Assembly: GCA_023664185.1 (NCBI GenBank)
Contig: JAMPGA010000003.1
Location: 62,001 to 126,000, forward strand
DNA: 64,000 bases
Reading direction: 5' to 3'
DNA from: Muribaculaceae bacterium
GTDB taxonomy: Bacteria > Bacteroidota > Bacteroidia > Bacteroidales > Muribaculaceae
Shown: positions 41,868 to 51,224 of the stretch, piece after piece
How the letters are laid out: each line of letters opens with the position of its first letter
How positions within the stretch are numbered: the first letter of the stretch is position 1
Notes under the pieces: generated by a model
What the model was told of the DNA's origin: nothing
Database searches by the model: none
The model's input: the letters and a program-made list of their open reading frames with translations, nothing else
Program-made: the position numbers and the translations under genes

Positions 41868-42620
41868 ATGAAGAGCGTTAAAGACACATTACTGGAGCGC
41901 CGCAGCATACGTCGCTACGAGCGCGAAGAGGTCAGTCAGGAAGACATGGATCTCATCTATGATGCCATCCGCAACACCCCCACAAGCTACAATGGACAGC
42001 AATTTTCGGTGATCGATGTGACTGATCCGGAATTAAAGCTGAAATTATATGCACTCATAGGACAGAAGCAGGTCAAGACCTGTTCGCACTTTCTTCTGTT
42101 TCTTGCAGATTACAATAAAATTTCGCTCATCGGCGAGGAGCTGGGCGAGGATATGCCCGATTTCACCGACACCGTCGACGGACTGGTGGTAGGTGTGGTC
42201 GACGCCTCTCTGGCCATGATGAGCGCTCTTACTATGGCCGAATCCCTTGGGCTGGGCTGCTGCCCTATCGGCTATGCCCGCACAGTGGCTCCGGAGGCTG
42301 TGTCGCAGCTGCTCGGGCTCCCCAAACGCACTTTTGTAGTTTGCGGCCTCTCGATTGGTGTGCCTCGCGAGCATCCCGATCTTAAGCCCAAACAACCGCG
42401 CGAGCTGGTGATTTTCAAGGACAAATATCCTGCTGATGACGAGGCTATGACTCAGGAGCTCAACAAATACAACGAGACCATACGCGAGTTCAACGCCACA
42501 CGTGAGGGCGACAAGACCGACAATGACTGGGCTTCGCACATCATATCATATTACCGCGAGGCCATGAACCATGGCATGCTCCGCTCTCTGCAGCGCAGAG
42601 GTTTTGATGTGAAACGATAA
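41868..42620 (+). CDS. Nitroreductase-family NAD(P)H oxidoreductase
   Basis: 250 aa, FMN-dependent nitroreductase fold of the NfsA/FRP-like size class. R-R-S-I-R-R-Y (residues 11-17) binds the FMN phosphate, P-T-S-Y-N-G-Q-Q-F and A-L-T-M-A-E-S-L-G-L-G-C-C-P-I-G-Y lie in the core, and I-G-V-P (residue 163 on) precedes the K-P-K-Q-P-R tail contacting FMN and NADPH. The C-terminal 60 residues form the helical extension seen in NfsA. Substrates could be quinones, flavins or nitroaromatics; no specific one can be chosen. TACCTTTG at 41770-41777 may be its -7 box. It ends at a two-way terminator shared with the large gene that follows. Confidence 0.88.
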   Translation: MKSVKDTLLERRSIRRYEREEVSQEDMDLIYDAIRNTPTSYNGQQFSVIDVTDPELKLKLYALIGQKQVKTCSHFLLFLADYNKISLIGEELGEDMPDFTDTVDGLVVGVVDASLAMMSALTMAESLGLGCCPIGYARTVAPEAVSQLLGLPKRTFVVCGLSIGVPREHPDLKPKQPRELVIFKDKYPADDEAMTQELNKYNETIREFNATREGDKTDNDWASHIISYYREAMNHGMLRSLQRRGFDVKR

Positions 42621-42640
42621 CGCTCATCTCAATATTCCAC

Positions 42641-42674
42641 AAAATAGGCTCCGGAAAAATCCGGAGCCTATTTT
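42641..42674. terminator. Two-way terminator
   Basis: AAAATAGGCTCCGGA and TCCGGAGCCTATTTT are exact complements with a 4-nt loop, between the nitroreductase and the convergent alpha-2-macroglobulin gene. Confidence 0.92.
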
Positions 42675-42684
42675 GTGTTTCTTC

Positions 42685-45600
42685 TCATCTTCCCACTTTC
42701 AACTCCCCTCCTGCCGAGTGAGCAGAATAGCGTGGGGCATATTGACTCTGAGCCGAGACAATGCCGCTGGCAAAATCTCCTTGGGTATTGACCCAGACAT
42801 CATAGGTGAGGATACATAATCCGCGGGGCAGATGATTGATAAAAATACGTGTCTCTGCATCAAGGTTTTCGCGATAGAAATATAAACCTTCACTTAACAT
42901 CCGTCCCGGCAGTTGATCCACCGGTTCAAGCGCAGCCGAACGTTCGTCGGACAGCACAACATAATCCATATCCATGTCGACCCGGAGTGTGAGCTTGACG
43001 GTCAATCGGTCGCCCACCTTTATATCTGTGGATGGATGAACCGGCTCAACGCTTCCGTCCGCCTGATTGAGCAGGAGGGATTTCTCAATGGCGAGCTCAG
43101 GGCATGAACAGCTTTTCACCTGAGTGATTGAGTCATTGAACTGCGAATATACTGCTCCCCACGCCGGTGTATCGGCATGTTTGACTATATTAAGTTCTCC
43201 GCCATGTGTGGGCAGCGGCATGGTGAATTCGCCTGTATACCGAGCCACCTCAGAGGGTGTCAGAGCCTCTCCGTCAAGGGTCACATCACACCCACGAGCC
43301 GGAGCAATCCAGCGGGCCGACGACTGCAGGAAGACTGCAATGACATCTGTGGCAGCCACTGATGAACCCCAATCCTGGGCACCCTTCTGTGCCACCAGCC
43401 ACTGGCGTATGCCGTCGATCTCCACACATCCGGGCTCTATCGTAGCAAAGGCTTCAAGCATGGCAGAAGCCGATTCGATCATATCGTTCTCAATCGACGG
43501 GAACCATACACCCTTGTCTGCCGATCTCTGTTCAAACTGACGAATGGATTCGAGAATAGTCCGAGCCATGGATTTGTAATCGTGGCGATAGAGCGCACCG
43601 GCATAAATGGCTTTAGTAGTGAGCGACGAGTGTTTCCAATTCTTGAGAATATAACCAATTGCAGCATCGGCAATCACTTTATTGGGCTCTTCCACCCCGT
43701 TATTGGCAAACATATCGTGGAGCACCAGGTAGGACGTGAAATCCCCTTTTGGATTCTTTCGGTATGCCTCCAAGGTCTGTCGGGTGTCACATTGCAATGC
43801 CTTTGTGAGCATCTCTTTTAGCTTAACGGATTGCGGCAGATAACCGAGGCACGAAAGCCGTCCGGATAGTGTGAGCACACACATCGTGGCCCAGGATGAC
43901 CGTGAAGGGTATTGCTGATACCAGCTCCAACCATCCTCAACAAACAGTTTTGAAAGCAGCTCAATGTTTTCATCTATAGTCTTTCTCACCAGCTTCTTGT
44001 CAAAAATGAGGCATAGACGCGACATTCTTTCTGTATCCGACCGGGCATTCAGCATCCAAGGCGTAGCATTCAGAAGCACCATTTTGAGCTCTTCGTTCTG
44101 CTGGAGCATGGAGGTCAACGTAGACGCCGACTTGTCTGAGGTGTTCCAATATTCAATAGCCTCGGCAATGGCCGGATTATCTCTCAGCAGTCCGGCAGCA
44201 ACCGATGCGCTGAAAAGCGACCGCATGGCTTCCGGTGAGGTTGTGGCCTGAGAGTCGAGAAGGCCCGGTAGAGCCGTAACTACGTACCATACCGGATTTT
44301 CACACAGTTGTAAGGTCTGCCGCCCGTCGGCCGGAATGCTCTTGATATCAATTGAAAAATCCGTAATGTCCGGAGCCATGTAGAAGGGGACTGTTTCTAT
44401 TACAGGGGTTACAGCCGGAAGGATGGGTATAAGACACTGCTCACCATCTGAGCCGCCCGACAGTGATTGAGCCTTAACGCGATATCCCACAAAAGCGCCT
44501 GTATAGGGAGCGTTAACACGTATGTTGACGGTGTCGGATGAAACCGGGCTGAGACTCAGGATTCGCTCAAGCGAGTCAGTGACATGGCCACTGTTAGGAT
44601 CAAAGAGTTCGACAGTCACTTTTGCAGTCATGGCCGAATCAGTGGCGTTCATAACCAGGCAAGGGAGCTGTGCCACATCGCCCGAGCGGAGGAATCTGGG
44701 CAGATTTGGCTGCACCATTACGGACTTTGAGGCTACCATGTTGCATGAATATGAAGCGGTTAGCACAGAATCGGTCCAGGCTACCGCGCGCAATCCCCAG
44801 GTGGTATTGGCATTTGGGAGGTTGAATTCAAGCTGCAGTGTTCCGTCAGTTCCTGTAGAAAGCTGTGGCATGAAGAATGCCAGTGGCACATTGCTGTCGC
44901 GATATTCGACATCGGTAGTTGGCTGCTCGGCAGGTGTACTTTCTTCTTCTACCGTTACCTCATCACTGGAGCCACTGTCGGCTGTCACCGCTTCGGCTTT
45001 ATACATCATTTCGTTTTCCACGATGATATTATCCGAGGCTCCTCGGGCGGCGACTTTGCTCGTGAGCATGGCGCCATAAAGACGCTGTTGCACAAGGCCG
45101 TAGCCGTAGGTCTCAAATGTGGGATCGGTGAGAGACGGACAGGCTTTTCCGGGTGTGTTTTTGCCGTTTACATACGCGCTTATTGAACTTCCAAACGGAG
45201 CGCTGTTCCAATAAAGTTTTGAGGGATAGGAGTATGCCGGTCTGAAATTCCAGTCCGAAGATACAAGGGCATCAAGAGCAGCGTTATACATATCGGCAAC
45301 GACGGCAGCTTCACGACCACGGCCATCCAGATCGGTGACTCTTACGGTCCATTTCTCTGATGAGCCCGGCGTTAGTCGGTCTCTGAAAGTATCAAGCACT
45401 ATCCGGAGCCCCTTTTCGGAATTTCCTCTTACCAAGGTAATCGCTTTGTTATCGGTTCTGAAAAGGCCGGTTGCTGCCACAGTCATGTAAGCACGATCTA
45501 CCCCCACAGGCAGAGACACTTCGAGTTTGTGCATACCTGAAGGAGCCTTAACCCATTCCCTTGAGAGCAAAGAATCTCCTGAAGTCAACATTACTAAAAG

Positions 45601-48183
45601 GTGGGTGTCGCAATCGGTGGCATAAAGCCAGCTGCCTTGGCCACGGGCATCTGTGGTGAGTTGCATTTCAGGGCTCCACAGCAAAGTGCCGGGAAGAGGT
45701 GACAGAGAATCTGTAGCTCTGTATATCACGCTATTGAATGTCAGTGTCTCGGCTCTATAAGGCTGAGGGAGGGAAAGTCGGAAAATATATCGTCCGGAAG
45801 GAATACCAGCCATATCTACACTCCCCTTTCCATTGGCTATGCTTCCTCTGCTCAACACGGTTGAATCCATATTCATCAACTCATAATCTACAGGTATTGA
45901 GACAATAGAGTCGTTGGAGTCAACTATCTGAGCCGCAAGAGAAATTCTATCTTTGACAACTTCTATATTATCAGCAATCTTAGCCTTGATGATGTAGCGA
46001 TCACCCACGGTAAACCTTATCTTTGTGGTCTGTGACTCGCCTGTGGGAGATAAAGCCGTAATGGAGGCCGTGTAGAATCCATCAGGGACGGGGGAATCCA
46101 TGAGAACTGATTTCGGCACTGTCACTTCAAAATGGCCGTCGGCACCTGCTATGGTATCGGTAGTATAAAACTGATATTCCTGGCTTGCAAACCACCAGCG
46201 AGGCCGCTGAGCCACTGAGAGTTCTACACTTATTTTAGCTCCATTAAGCGGGAAACCCGAATAAGTCCTGACGATGCCAGAGAGGGTTACATCACTTTCG
46301 GCCGGGACGCTCCGCAGAGCTTTGGTGTCATCAAAAAGGAATGTCGGCAGCTTATAGTCGGAAACCATAAAATTCACCACACCCCAGCGGTTGTCTATCC
46401 TTATATTATAGTTGCCAGTGAGTCCGGAGGTCGGGAGCACAAACTGACCCGATATGCGTCCCCACTGATCAGAAGTGAGACTAAGGGTATCGAGCTGAAC
46501 CCCGGATGCATCGACAAGAATAGCCGAGAAATCCTTTCCGGCACACACTCGCCGCTCATCCAATCTATATTCATAGGCCACGGCACACCATCTCACCGTG
46601 TCACCCTGGTGATATAGGGGCAGGGATGAGTACCCTTGGAAAGCCTTCTGCCAATCCTTTTGGGAATTGGAGCGGAAAGTATAGGCATACTGAGGATATG
46701 CAAATCTATCACTGCCTCGGCGAGCCGTGACAGTGCCGGAGCCGGATTTTACAACAAGACTTCCGTCGCCGCTGGTCTTGCCTAATAGCACATCTCCTTT
46801 CATGTTTGAGTTTGAATCGTAGTTTATATATAGATCCACTCCTTGCAGGGGCGCACCGTCGCGGGCATCGAGAGCCCACATAAGCGTCTCATCAAAACGA
46901 GACTGCCCGAGACATAGGTTGCTCACATAGATCTTTTGCCATGACTTATTGGCACTCCTGTTCATCCCCTCAAATTCCGGCACTATAATATAGAGTCCCG
47001 GGGTCTTGAAGGTATAATTGACCACGGTATCTACCGAAAACGGAACTGTCCTGCCAGGCGCCGAAAGCCGGACGGCATCAATCGGGGTGCCCAACGAGCT
47101 GCCACGTCGCTGTCGGTAACAATTGTCTGCGACGCTCGATGATGATACATCATATACATTGAGCACCACTGTATTTAGATTGCGGAGATTTATCTTCAGA
47201 CTGTTTTCCACTCCGGGGCCTGTGATCTGCGGAGCGGAAATTCCCGCTCCGCGCTCAGCCATTTGCCTGAGCATATTCTCCAGGCAGCCGCGGCGCCAAT
47301 ACTGCGGGAAAGAACTCAAAAAGTTTTCTATGGCATCATATAAGACCTTCCTGTCGGCCGAGTCAGCAGCAGGGATATCGAAATTGCATAATATATCACC
47401 AGCATATTCGCTCTTGTTATTAGCCAGAAATAGCTCCATCATTTGCCTGAATCTCGTGTCATAGCTATTGCGGCAGTCGCTCAAAAACAGCAATCTACCC
47501 AGCTGGGCTTTGATATAGGGAGCCGAGCCAGGCACAGACATATTCATCAAATCGTTGTATAGCCCGACAATCTTATACTCAGACGGTTTCGAAGTATAGT
47601 CGCGCTGCGAAGAGAGAATATCTATGGCTTTATTCACCACAAAATCATATACCGTCGGGTAATATATACGTGTTTCAAAATCCTGGGTTATCACGGATTT
47701 GAACTCAGACAGTGCGTCATTGGGCTGCATTTTCACACACATCAGAGCGCTATCCGTCAGCTCCTCTATTCTGTATCTGAACTGCGATCCGCTCCATTCA
47801 GTATAGAGTTCGGGCAACGGCGACATGGGCAGATTGCGCCGGTCATATTTCCATTTCTGTTGAAAATATAGCTCTTTGTAAATCTCTGCCTGAAGTATTT
47901 TGATTACCGACAAAGCCGCAGGCATCTTTACTTCCCGGCTCACCACTTCTATCCTGGCGAGCAACGGAGTGATGCTGTCAGGATTGATCATTGAGCCGGA
48001 AATATACAGGTCCATAAGCTCGCGAATGGCTTCAACGTCATCACCAGATTTGAGAGCACGACCGAGCTGAGCGTCGGCTTGCCGGCTGACCGTCTGAGGA
48101 AAAGCAAAGTCTGGCTTCCCATTAGCTCCCCACATAGACATATGGAAAAGCATCAACAGTGAAAATATGAAACGTGTCTTCAT
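42685..48183 (-). CDS. Alpha-2-macroglobulin family protein
   Basis: 1832 residues with an N-terminal signal peptide (MKTRFIFSLLMLFHMSMWGA) and no lipobox Cys, so it is probably periplasmic. The first 300 residues are helical and Bacteroidetes-specific. Macroglobulin beta-domains follow: MG2/MG3-like around R-I-V-L-D-T-F-R-D-R-L-T-P-G, and MG7/MG10-like around L-A-F-F-M-P-Q-L-S-T-G-T-D-G and L-P-N-A-N-T-T-W-G-L-R-A-V-A-W-T-D. An alpha-helical toroid (about residues 1300-1650) and a C-terminal MG domain complete it. The thioester C-x-E-Q motif is absent, as in many Bacteroidetes members. Bacterial A2M proteins are thought to trap proteases or act with PBP1C; no pbpC is adjacent. Genes upstream form an ECF sigma/Spy-like cluster, suggesting envelope-stress control. 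Confidence 0.86.
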   Translation of the reverse strand: MKTRFIFSLLMLFHMSMWGANGKPDFAFPQTVSRQADAQLGRALKSGDDVEAIRELMDLYISGSMINPDSITPLLARIEVVSREVKMPAALSVIKILQAEIYKELYFQQKWKYDRRNLPMSPLPELYTEWSGSQFRYRIEELTDSALMCVKMQPNDALSEFKSVITQDFETRIYYPTVYDFVVNKAIDILSSQRDYTSKPSEYKIVGLYNDLMNMSVPGSAPYIKAQLGRLLFLSDCRNSYDTRFRQMMELFLANNKSEYAGDILCNFDIPAADSADRKVLYDAIENFLSSFPQYWRRGCLENMLRQMAERGAGISAPQITGPGVENSLKINLRNLNTVVLNVYDVSSSSVADNCYRQRRGSSLGTPIDAVRLSAPGRTVPFSVDTVVNYTFKTPGLYIIVPEFEGMNRSANKSWQKIYVSNLCLGQSRFDETLMWALDARDGAPLQGVDLYINYDSNSNMKGDVLLGKTSGDGSLVVKSGSGTVTARRGSDRFAYPQYAYTFRSNSQKDWQKAFQGYSSLPLYHQGDTVRWCAVAYEYRLDERRVCAGKDFSAILVDASGVQLDTLSLTSDQWGRISGQFVLPTSGLTGNYNIRIDNRWGVVNFMVSDYKLPTFLFDDTKALRSVPAESDVTLSGIVRTYSGFPLNGAKISVELSVAQRPRWWFASQEYQFYTTDTIAGADGHFEVTVPKSVLMDSPVPDGFYTASITALSPTGESQTTKIRFTVGDRYIIKAKIADNIEVVKDRISLAAQIVDSNDSIVSIPVDYELMNMDSTVLSRGSIANGKGSVDMAGIPSGRYIFRLSLPQPYRAETLTFNSVIYRATDSLSPLPGTLLWSPEMQLTTDARGQGSWLYATDCDTHLLVMLTSGDSLLSREWVKAPSGMHKLEVSLPVGVDRAYMTVAATGLFRTDNKAITLVRGNSEKGLRIVLDTFRDRLTPGSSEKWTVRVTDLDGRGREAAVVADMYNAALDALVSSDWNFRPAYSYPSKLYWNSAPFGSSISAYVNGKNTPGKACPSLTDPTFETYGYGLVQQRLYGAMLTSKVAARGASDNIIVENEMMYKAEAVTADSGSSDEVTVEEESTPAEQPTTDVEYRDSNVPLAFFMPQLSTGTDGTLQLEFNLPNANTTWGLRAVAWTDSVLTASYSCNMVASKSVMVQPNLPRFLRSGDVAQLPCLVMNATDSAMTAKVTVELFDPNSGHVTDSLERILSLSPVSSDTVNIRVNAPYTGAFVGYRVKAQSLSGGSDGEQCLIPILPAVTPVIETVPFYMAPDITDFSIDIKSIPADGRQTLQLCENPVWYVVTALPGLLDSQATTSPEAMRSLFSASVAAGLLRDNPAIAEAIEYWNTSDKSASTLTSMLQQNEELKMVLLNATPWMLNARSDTERMSRLCLIFDKKLVRKTIDENIELLSKLFVEDGWSWYQQYPSRSSWATMCVLTLSGRLSCLGYLPQSVKLKEMLTKALQCDTRQTLEAYRKNPKGDFTSYLVLHDMFANNGVEEPNKVIADAAIGYILKNWKHSSLTTKAIYAGALYRHDYKSMARTILESIRQFEQRSADKGVWFPSIENDMIESASAMLEAFATIEPGCVEIDGIRQWLVAQKGAQDWGSSVAATDVIAVFLQSSARWIAPARGCDVTLDGEALTPSEVARYTGEFTMPLPTHGGELNIVKHADTPAWGAVYSQFNDSITQVKSCSCPELAIEKSLLLNQADGSVEPVHPSTDIKVGDRLTVKLTLRVDMDMDYVVLSDERSAALEPVDQLPGRMLSEGLYFYRENLDAETRIFINHLPRGLCILTYDVWVNTQGDFASGIVSAQSQYAPRYSAHSAGGELKVGR

Positions 48184-48201
48184 CTTAGAGTGTATCTAAA
48201 T

Positions 48202-48226
48202 AAAAAAGGGAGCTCAGCGGCTCCCT
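48202..48226 (-). terminator. Terminator between the Spy-like and A2M genes
   Basis: On the minus strand GGGAGC and GCTCCC enclose a 6-nt loop, followed by six T and ATTT. It may limit read-through from the sigma-factor cluster into the A2M gene. Confidence 0.75.
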
Positions 48227-48237
48227 GTCTTACAATT

Positions 48238-48711
48238 TCATCTCTTGTCTTTCTTGTCTGTCTTGCGCTGTTCGCGATGTTTGTTCAGCAACTGTTTTGC
48301 AAACTTTCGCTCGACATCCTTGAATTTCATGAGTTGGTCGGGAGTCAGAATCTTCTTGAATTCCTTGAAGTACTTCATTTCTATCTGACCCTCCTTCATC
48401 TTACATTCAAATTGCGCTTCGGCCGCTTTCTCTTTTTCAAGATCGGTAGCAGCTGCGCCTTTCTTTTTCACTTCGCGGCTCATCTTGTAGGTCTGCTCCA
48501 CAAGAGTGCGTATTTCCTTGTCCATCTTTGTGTATAGGGGGATGAACCGGGTCTTCTGCTCCTCGGTCAGCTCAAGTTTTTTGGCCACAAACTCATTTTT
48601 ATATTGCTGCATCTCTTTCATCCATTCCCCTTTGTCGGGCCTGGGCTCCTTCTGGGCCATGACTCCCAGAGAAAGGAAGATAGTGACGATCAATAGAAAT
48701 ATACGTTGCAT
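48238..48711 (-). CDS. Spy/CpxP-like periplasmic protein
   Basis: 157 aa from the ATG at 48711; the frame can be extended two codons to a TTG. A signal peptide (QRIFLLIVTIFLSLGVMAQ) is followed by a charged, almost entirely helical protein with K-L-E-L-T-E-E-Q-K-T-R-F and I-L-T-P-D-Q-L-M-K-F, two L-T-x-x-Q motifs of the Spy/CpxP family. Such proteins are periplasmic chaperones or feedback inhibitors of envelope-stress sensors. It follows the putative anti-sigma gene and the ECF sigma gene on the same strand, a common arrangement in Bacteroidetes. A terminator separates it from the A2M gene. Confidence 0.82.
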   Translation of the reverse strand: MQRIFLLIVTIFLSLGVMAQKEPRPDKGEWMKEMQQYKNEFVAKKLELTEEQKTRFIPLYTKMDKEIRTLVEQTYKMSREVKKKGAAATDLEKEKAAEAQFECKMKEGQIEMKYFKEFKKILTPDQLMKFKDVERKFAKQLLNKHREQRKTDKKDKR

Positions 48712-48738
48712 AATCAATTTTGAATTCTAAGAGAACGT

Positions 48739-49170
48739 TTAAATTTCGATTGTGTAAGTATCAGAGTCTGTGGCGACTTCCGTAAGCTCGGCCGGAGTGT
48801 AGCCCTGATCGTAGAGATCTTCCATCAGGAAATACTCGTCCATATCGTTTTCGTTGAATATATATTCGCTCACGAAATGGTCGTTGCCTATAGCCTCGGC
48901 GAGGATGGCACTGTTTTCAACTCCCAGTCCGGCCGACGACCGTATCAGATCGAACATATTCATCATACACCAAACGCCCAGGAACATGGCCGCGAGATAA
49001 ACATAAGGCCTGACTTTCTGCCATATGGATCGCGGAGCCACACCGGCTGGACGGCTCTCCCACTCCTGCTTGGGCAGGGAAGCCTCCATCTTGGCGGCGA
49101 AAGACTCGAAGTATCCCTCCGGGACAGTCATGCCGTCGTTGTGACCGACTTTTTCAAGTATATCTTTCAT
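48739..49170 (-). CDS. Putative anti-sigma factor, single-pass
   Basis: 143 aa. The N-terminal cytoplasmic part (M-T-V-P-E-G-Y-F-E-S-F-A-A-K-M-E) has the V-P-E-G-Y-F pattern found at the start of many Bacteroidetes proteins encoded directly after ECF sigma factors. One membrane segment lies at about residues 56-76 (Y-V-Y-L-A-A-M-F-L-G-V-W-C-M-M), and the external tail is very acidic with N-D-M-D-E-Y-F-L-M-E-D-L-Y. No zinc-binding anti-sigma (ZAS) His-Cys motif is seen. The anti-sigma role is inferred from topology and position: 47 nt after the sigma gene and 27 nt before the Spy-like gene. Confidence 0.68.
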   Translation of the reverse strand: MKDILEKVGHNDGMTVPEGYFESFAAKMEASLPKQEWESRPAGVAPRSIWQKVRPYVYLAAMFLGVWCMMNMFDLIRSSAGLGVENSAILAEAIGNDHFVSEYIFNENDMDEYFLMEDLYDQGYTPAELTEVATDSDTYTIEI

Positions 49171-49217
49171 AACTGATGATTCTTTTAGTTATTTAGACTC
49201 TGCTGATGGCAAGAAGT

Positions 49218-49796
49218 TTAATCGTTATCCGAAAAAAATTGTTCTATTTTTTTCACGGCAAGATGATATGAAGCCTTCAATGCTCCCACCGAGGTGCCGA
49301 GTATCTCGGACATCTGTTCATATTTCATCTCGTCATAATATCTCATGTTAAACACAAGCCTTTGCTTTTCAGGCAGTGTGGCTATAGCTTCGCGCAACTT
49401 TTGAGCCAGGGCATCGCCGTCGATATCCCTGTCGGCCTCTATCAGATTTATAAGGTGGCTTTCCTCATCGTCGAGCGACAAGCCAAGGCGTTTGCGCTCC
49501 TTCTCCAGATGAGAGAGACTTTCGTTGATGGCTATCTTATATAGCCAGGTCGACAGCTTGGCATCGCCACGGAAATTCTCTATGTTTTGCCATGCCTTCA
49601 AAAAAGTGTTCTGAAGTAGATCGTTGGCATCATCGTGGTTTTGCACCATTCGGCGTATCTGGCGGTATAGCAGCTCGCTGTAGAGTCTTATCAACTCGCC
49701 AAACGCTGTGCGGCATGTAGCCGGATCGCGCAGACGAGCCACAAGCCCCTCATTGTCGAGGCTCTGCTCTTCAATTATATTTTTGTCGTTTGCCAT
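49218..49796 (-). CDS. ECF RNA polymerase sigma factor
   Basis: 192 aa. Region 2: Y-S-E-L-L-Y-R-Q-I-R-R-M-V-Q-N-H-D-D-A-N-D-L-L-Q-N-T-F-L-K-A-W-Q, with the D-A-x-D-L-x-Q-x-x-F core-binding motif, then F-R-G-D-A-K-L-S-T-W-L-Y-K-I-A-I-N. Region 4: L-P-E-K-Q-R-L-V-F-N-M-R-Y-Y-D-E-M-K-Y-E-Q-M-S-E-I-L, the -35-recognising HTH. There is no C-terminal extension. It directs transcription of a stress regulon, probably including this cluster (anti-sigma, Spy-like). TATCTTTG lies upstream on the minus strand. Confidence 0.93.
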   Translation of the reverse strand: MANDKNIIEEQSLDNEGLVARLRDPATCRTAFGELIRLYSELLYRQIRRMVQNHDDANDLLQNTFLKAWQNIENFRGDAKLSTWLYKIAINESLSHLEKERKRLGLSLDDEESHLINLIEADRDIDGDALAQKLREAIATLPEKQRLVFNMRYYDEMKYEQMSEILGTSVGALKASYHLAVKKIEQFFSDND

Positions 49797-49846
49797 CCGG
49801 TTCGCGCAGAATTGGGTGATTTATTTTGATAGTCAATTTGGATATA

Positions 49847-49879
49847 CAAAGATAACTATTTTATCAATAAGGCTGAAAA
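49847..49879 (-). promoter_or_regulatory. Promoter for the ECF sigma gene
   Basis: Minus strand: TATCTTTG (49854-49847), with TTTTC (49879-49875) as an approximate -33 element 20 nt upstream. Confidence 0.5.
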
Positions 49880-49986
49880 TCGAGACCGAGATTTTAGATT
49901 TTTTATAAATTTCGTTAATACACCACCACCCCGGCTTCCTATTTCAGAAACCGGGGTGGCATGATTGGGTTGAGATGTTCCGCTAA

Positions 49987-50262
49987 TTACTTGCGGATGC
50001 CGAGCTCCTTCTGAGCGATGATGGCGCGGTAGCGGTTGATGTCCTTGCGGATCAGGTAATCCAGAAGGCGACGACGCTTACCTACGAGAGCCTTAAGAGC
50101 GCGAGCTGTTGTATAATCTTTGTGATTTGCCCGAAGGTGTTCGGTCAAATGAGCAATACGGATGGAGAATAATGCAATCTGTGCTTCAGGTGAGCCAGTG
50201 TCAGTCTTGCCCTTACCGTACTTCTCAAAGATTTCTACTTTTTCATCAGAGTTCAAATGCAT
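49987..50262 (-). CDS. rpsO: 30S ribosomal protein S15
   Basis: 91 aa. Conserved G-K-G-K-T-D-T-G-S-P-E-A-Q-I-A-L-F-S-I-R-I-A-H-L-T-E-H-L, then K-D-Y-T-T-A-R-A-L, and V-G-K-R-R-R-L-L-D-Y-L-I-R-K-D-I-N-R-Y, the S15 four-helix bundle with its H-L-T-x-H-L and D-x-x-x-R 16S rRNA-binding residues. It nucleates central-domain assembly. Single gene with a full promoter. A GC-rich hairpin (CCACCCCGG/CCGGGGTGG at about 49925-49960) lies after the stop but has no clear T run. Confidence 0.97.
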   Translation of the reverse strand: MHLNSDEKVEIFEKYGKGKTDTGSPEAQIALFSIRIAHLTEHLRANHKDYTTARALKALVGKRRRLLDYLIRKDINRYRAIIAQKELGIRK

Positions 50263-50319
50263 TGAGACAGATGTTTAAAGTGGGTGAATATTGAGATTAT
50301 GTTTGCTTGAAACAGCGTG

Positions 50320-50351
50320 CAAAAGTAGTCATTATTTGTGAAGTGTGCAAA
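50320..50351 (-). promoter_or_regulatory. Promoter for rpsO
   Basis: Minus strand: TTTG (50351-50348), exactly 20 nt, TACTTTTG (50327-50320). Confidence 0.7.
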
Positions 50352-50369
50352 TATTCGATTGGTTTTTTG

Positions 50370-50377
50370 TAACTTTG
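50370..50377 (+). promoter_or_regulatory. -7 box for menB-menC-menE
   Basis: TAACTTTG, 28 nt before the menB ATG; the -33 element is not evident. It is divergent from the rpsO promoter. Confidence 0.5.
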
Positions 50378-50405
50378 TGTCGTCAAAAATCAAAATATCC
50401 ACTTT

Positions 50406-51224
50406 ATGAAACGTGAATGGACCAAAATAAAGCAGTATGAAGACATTCTTTTTGAACGCTTTGGGCGCATTGCAAAAATCACTATAAACCGCCCGAGGGT
50501 CTACAATGCCTTCCGTCCACAGACCAATACTGAGATGCTCGATGCCATGAACTTTTGCCGCACAAGCCCGGAAATAGGTGTCATCATCCTCACCGGTGCA
50601 GGCGACAAGGCTTTTTGCTCTGGAGGCGACCAGAACTACAAGGGTCTTGGCGGCTACATCGATGCCGACGGCACTCCGCGTCTCAACGTGCTTGAGCTGC
50701 ACAAGGCCATTCGTTCAATACCCAAACCGGTTATAGCCATGGTAAACGGCTACGCCATCGGTGGGGGCAATGTGCTCAACGTGGTGTGCGACCTCTCAAT
50801 AGCATCCGAGAATGCACGTTTCGGACAGACCGGCCCAAAGGTGGGAAGTTTTGACGCCGGATTCGGATCTTCTTACCTGGCGCGGTGCGTAGGTCAGAAA
50901 AAGGCTCGTGAGATATGGTATCTCTGCCGCCAGTACACAGCAGCCGAGGCTCTGGAAATGGGAATGATAAACGCAGTAGTCCCCTTCGAAAGGCTCGAGG
51001 ACGAGACCGTGGAATGGTGCGAAACTATACTGAAGCGCTCCCCCATGGCCATACGTATGATAAAGCGTGCTCTCAACGCCGAACTCGACGGACAGGCCGG
51101 ACTGATGGAGTTTGCCGGAGATGCAACACTGCTTTATTATCTTATGCCCGAAGCGCAGGAAGGTAAGAACGCTTTCCTTGAAAAACGCGATCCCGACTTC
51201 GAACAATTCCCCATGTTCCCCTGA
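50406..51224 (+). CDS. menB: 1,4-dihydroxy-2-naphthoyl-CoA synthase
   Basis: 272 aa, the MenB length. Crotonase fold: [16 protein letters not shown] near residue 25, then [12 protein letters not shown], whose S-G-G-D-Q MenB signature forms the oxyanion hole. [10 protein letters not shown] and [19 protein letters not shown] follow, with Asp in S-F-D-A-G, a MenB active-site segment. It closes o-succinylbenzoyl-CoA into dihydroxynaphthoyl-CoA for menaquinone. Its stop overlaps the menC start by one base, giving menB-menC-menE as one transcript. Confidence 0.96.
   Translation: MKREWTKIKQYEDILFERFGRIAKITINRPRVYNAFRPQTNTEMLDAMNFCRTSPEIGVIILTGAGDKAFCSGGDQNYKGLGGYIDADGTPRLNVLELHKAIRSIPKPVIAMVNGYAIGGGNVLNVVCDLSIASENARFGQTGPKVGSFDAGFGSSYLARCVGQKKAREIWYLCRQYTAAEALEMGMINAVVPFERLEDETVEWCETILKRSPMAIRMIKRALNAELDGQAGLMEFAGDATLLYYLMPEAQEGKNAFLEKRDPDFEQFPMFP

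Noticed and set aside
49925-49960. GC-rich hairpin after rpsO as a terminator
   Set aside because: The stem is good but no T run follows on the minus strand, so I do not list it as a terminator.
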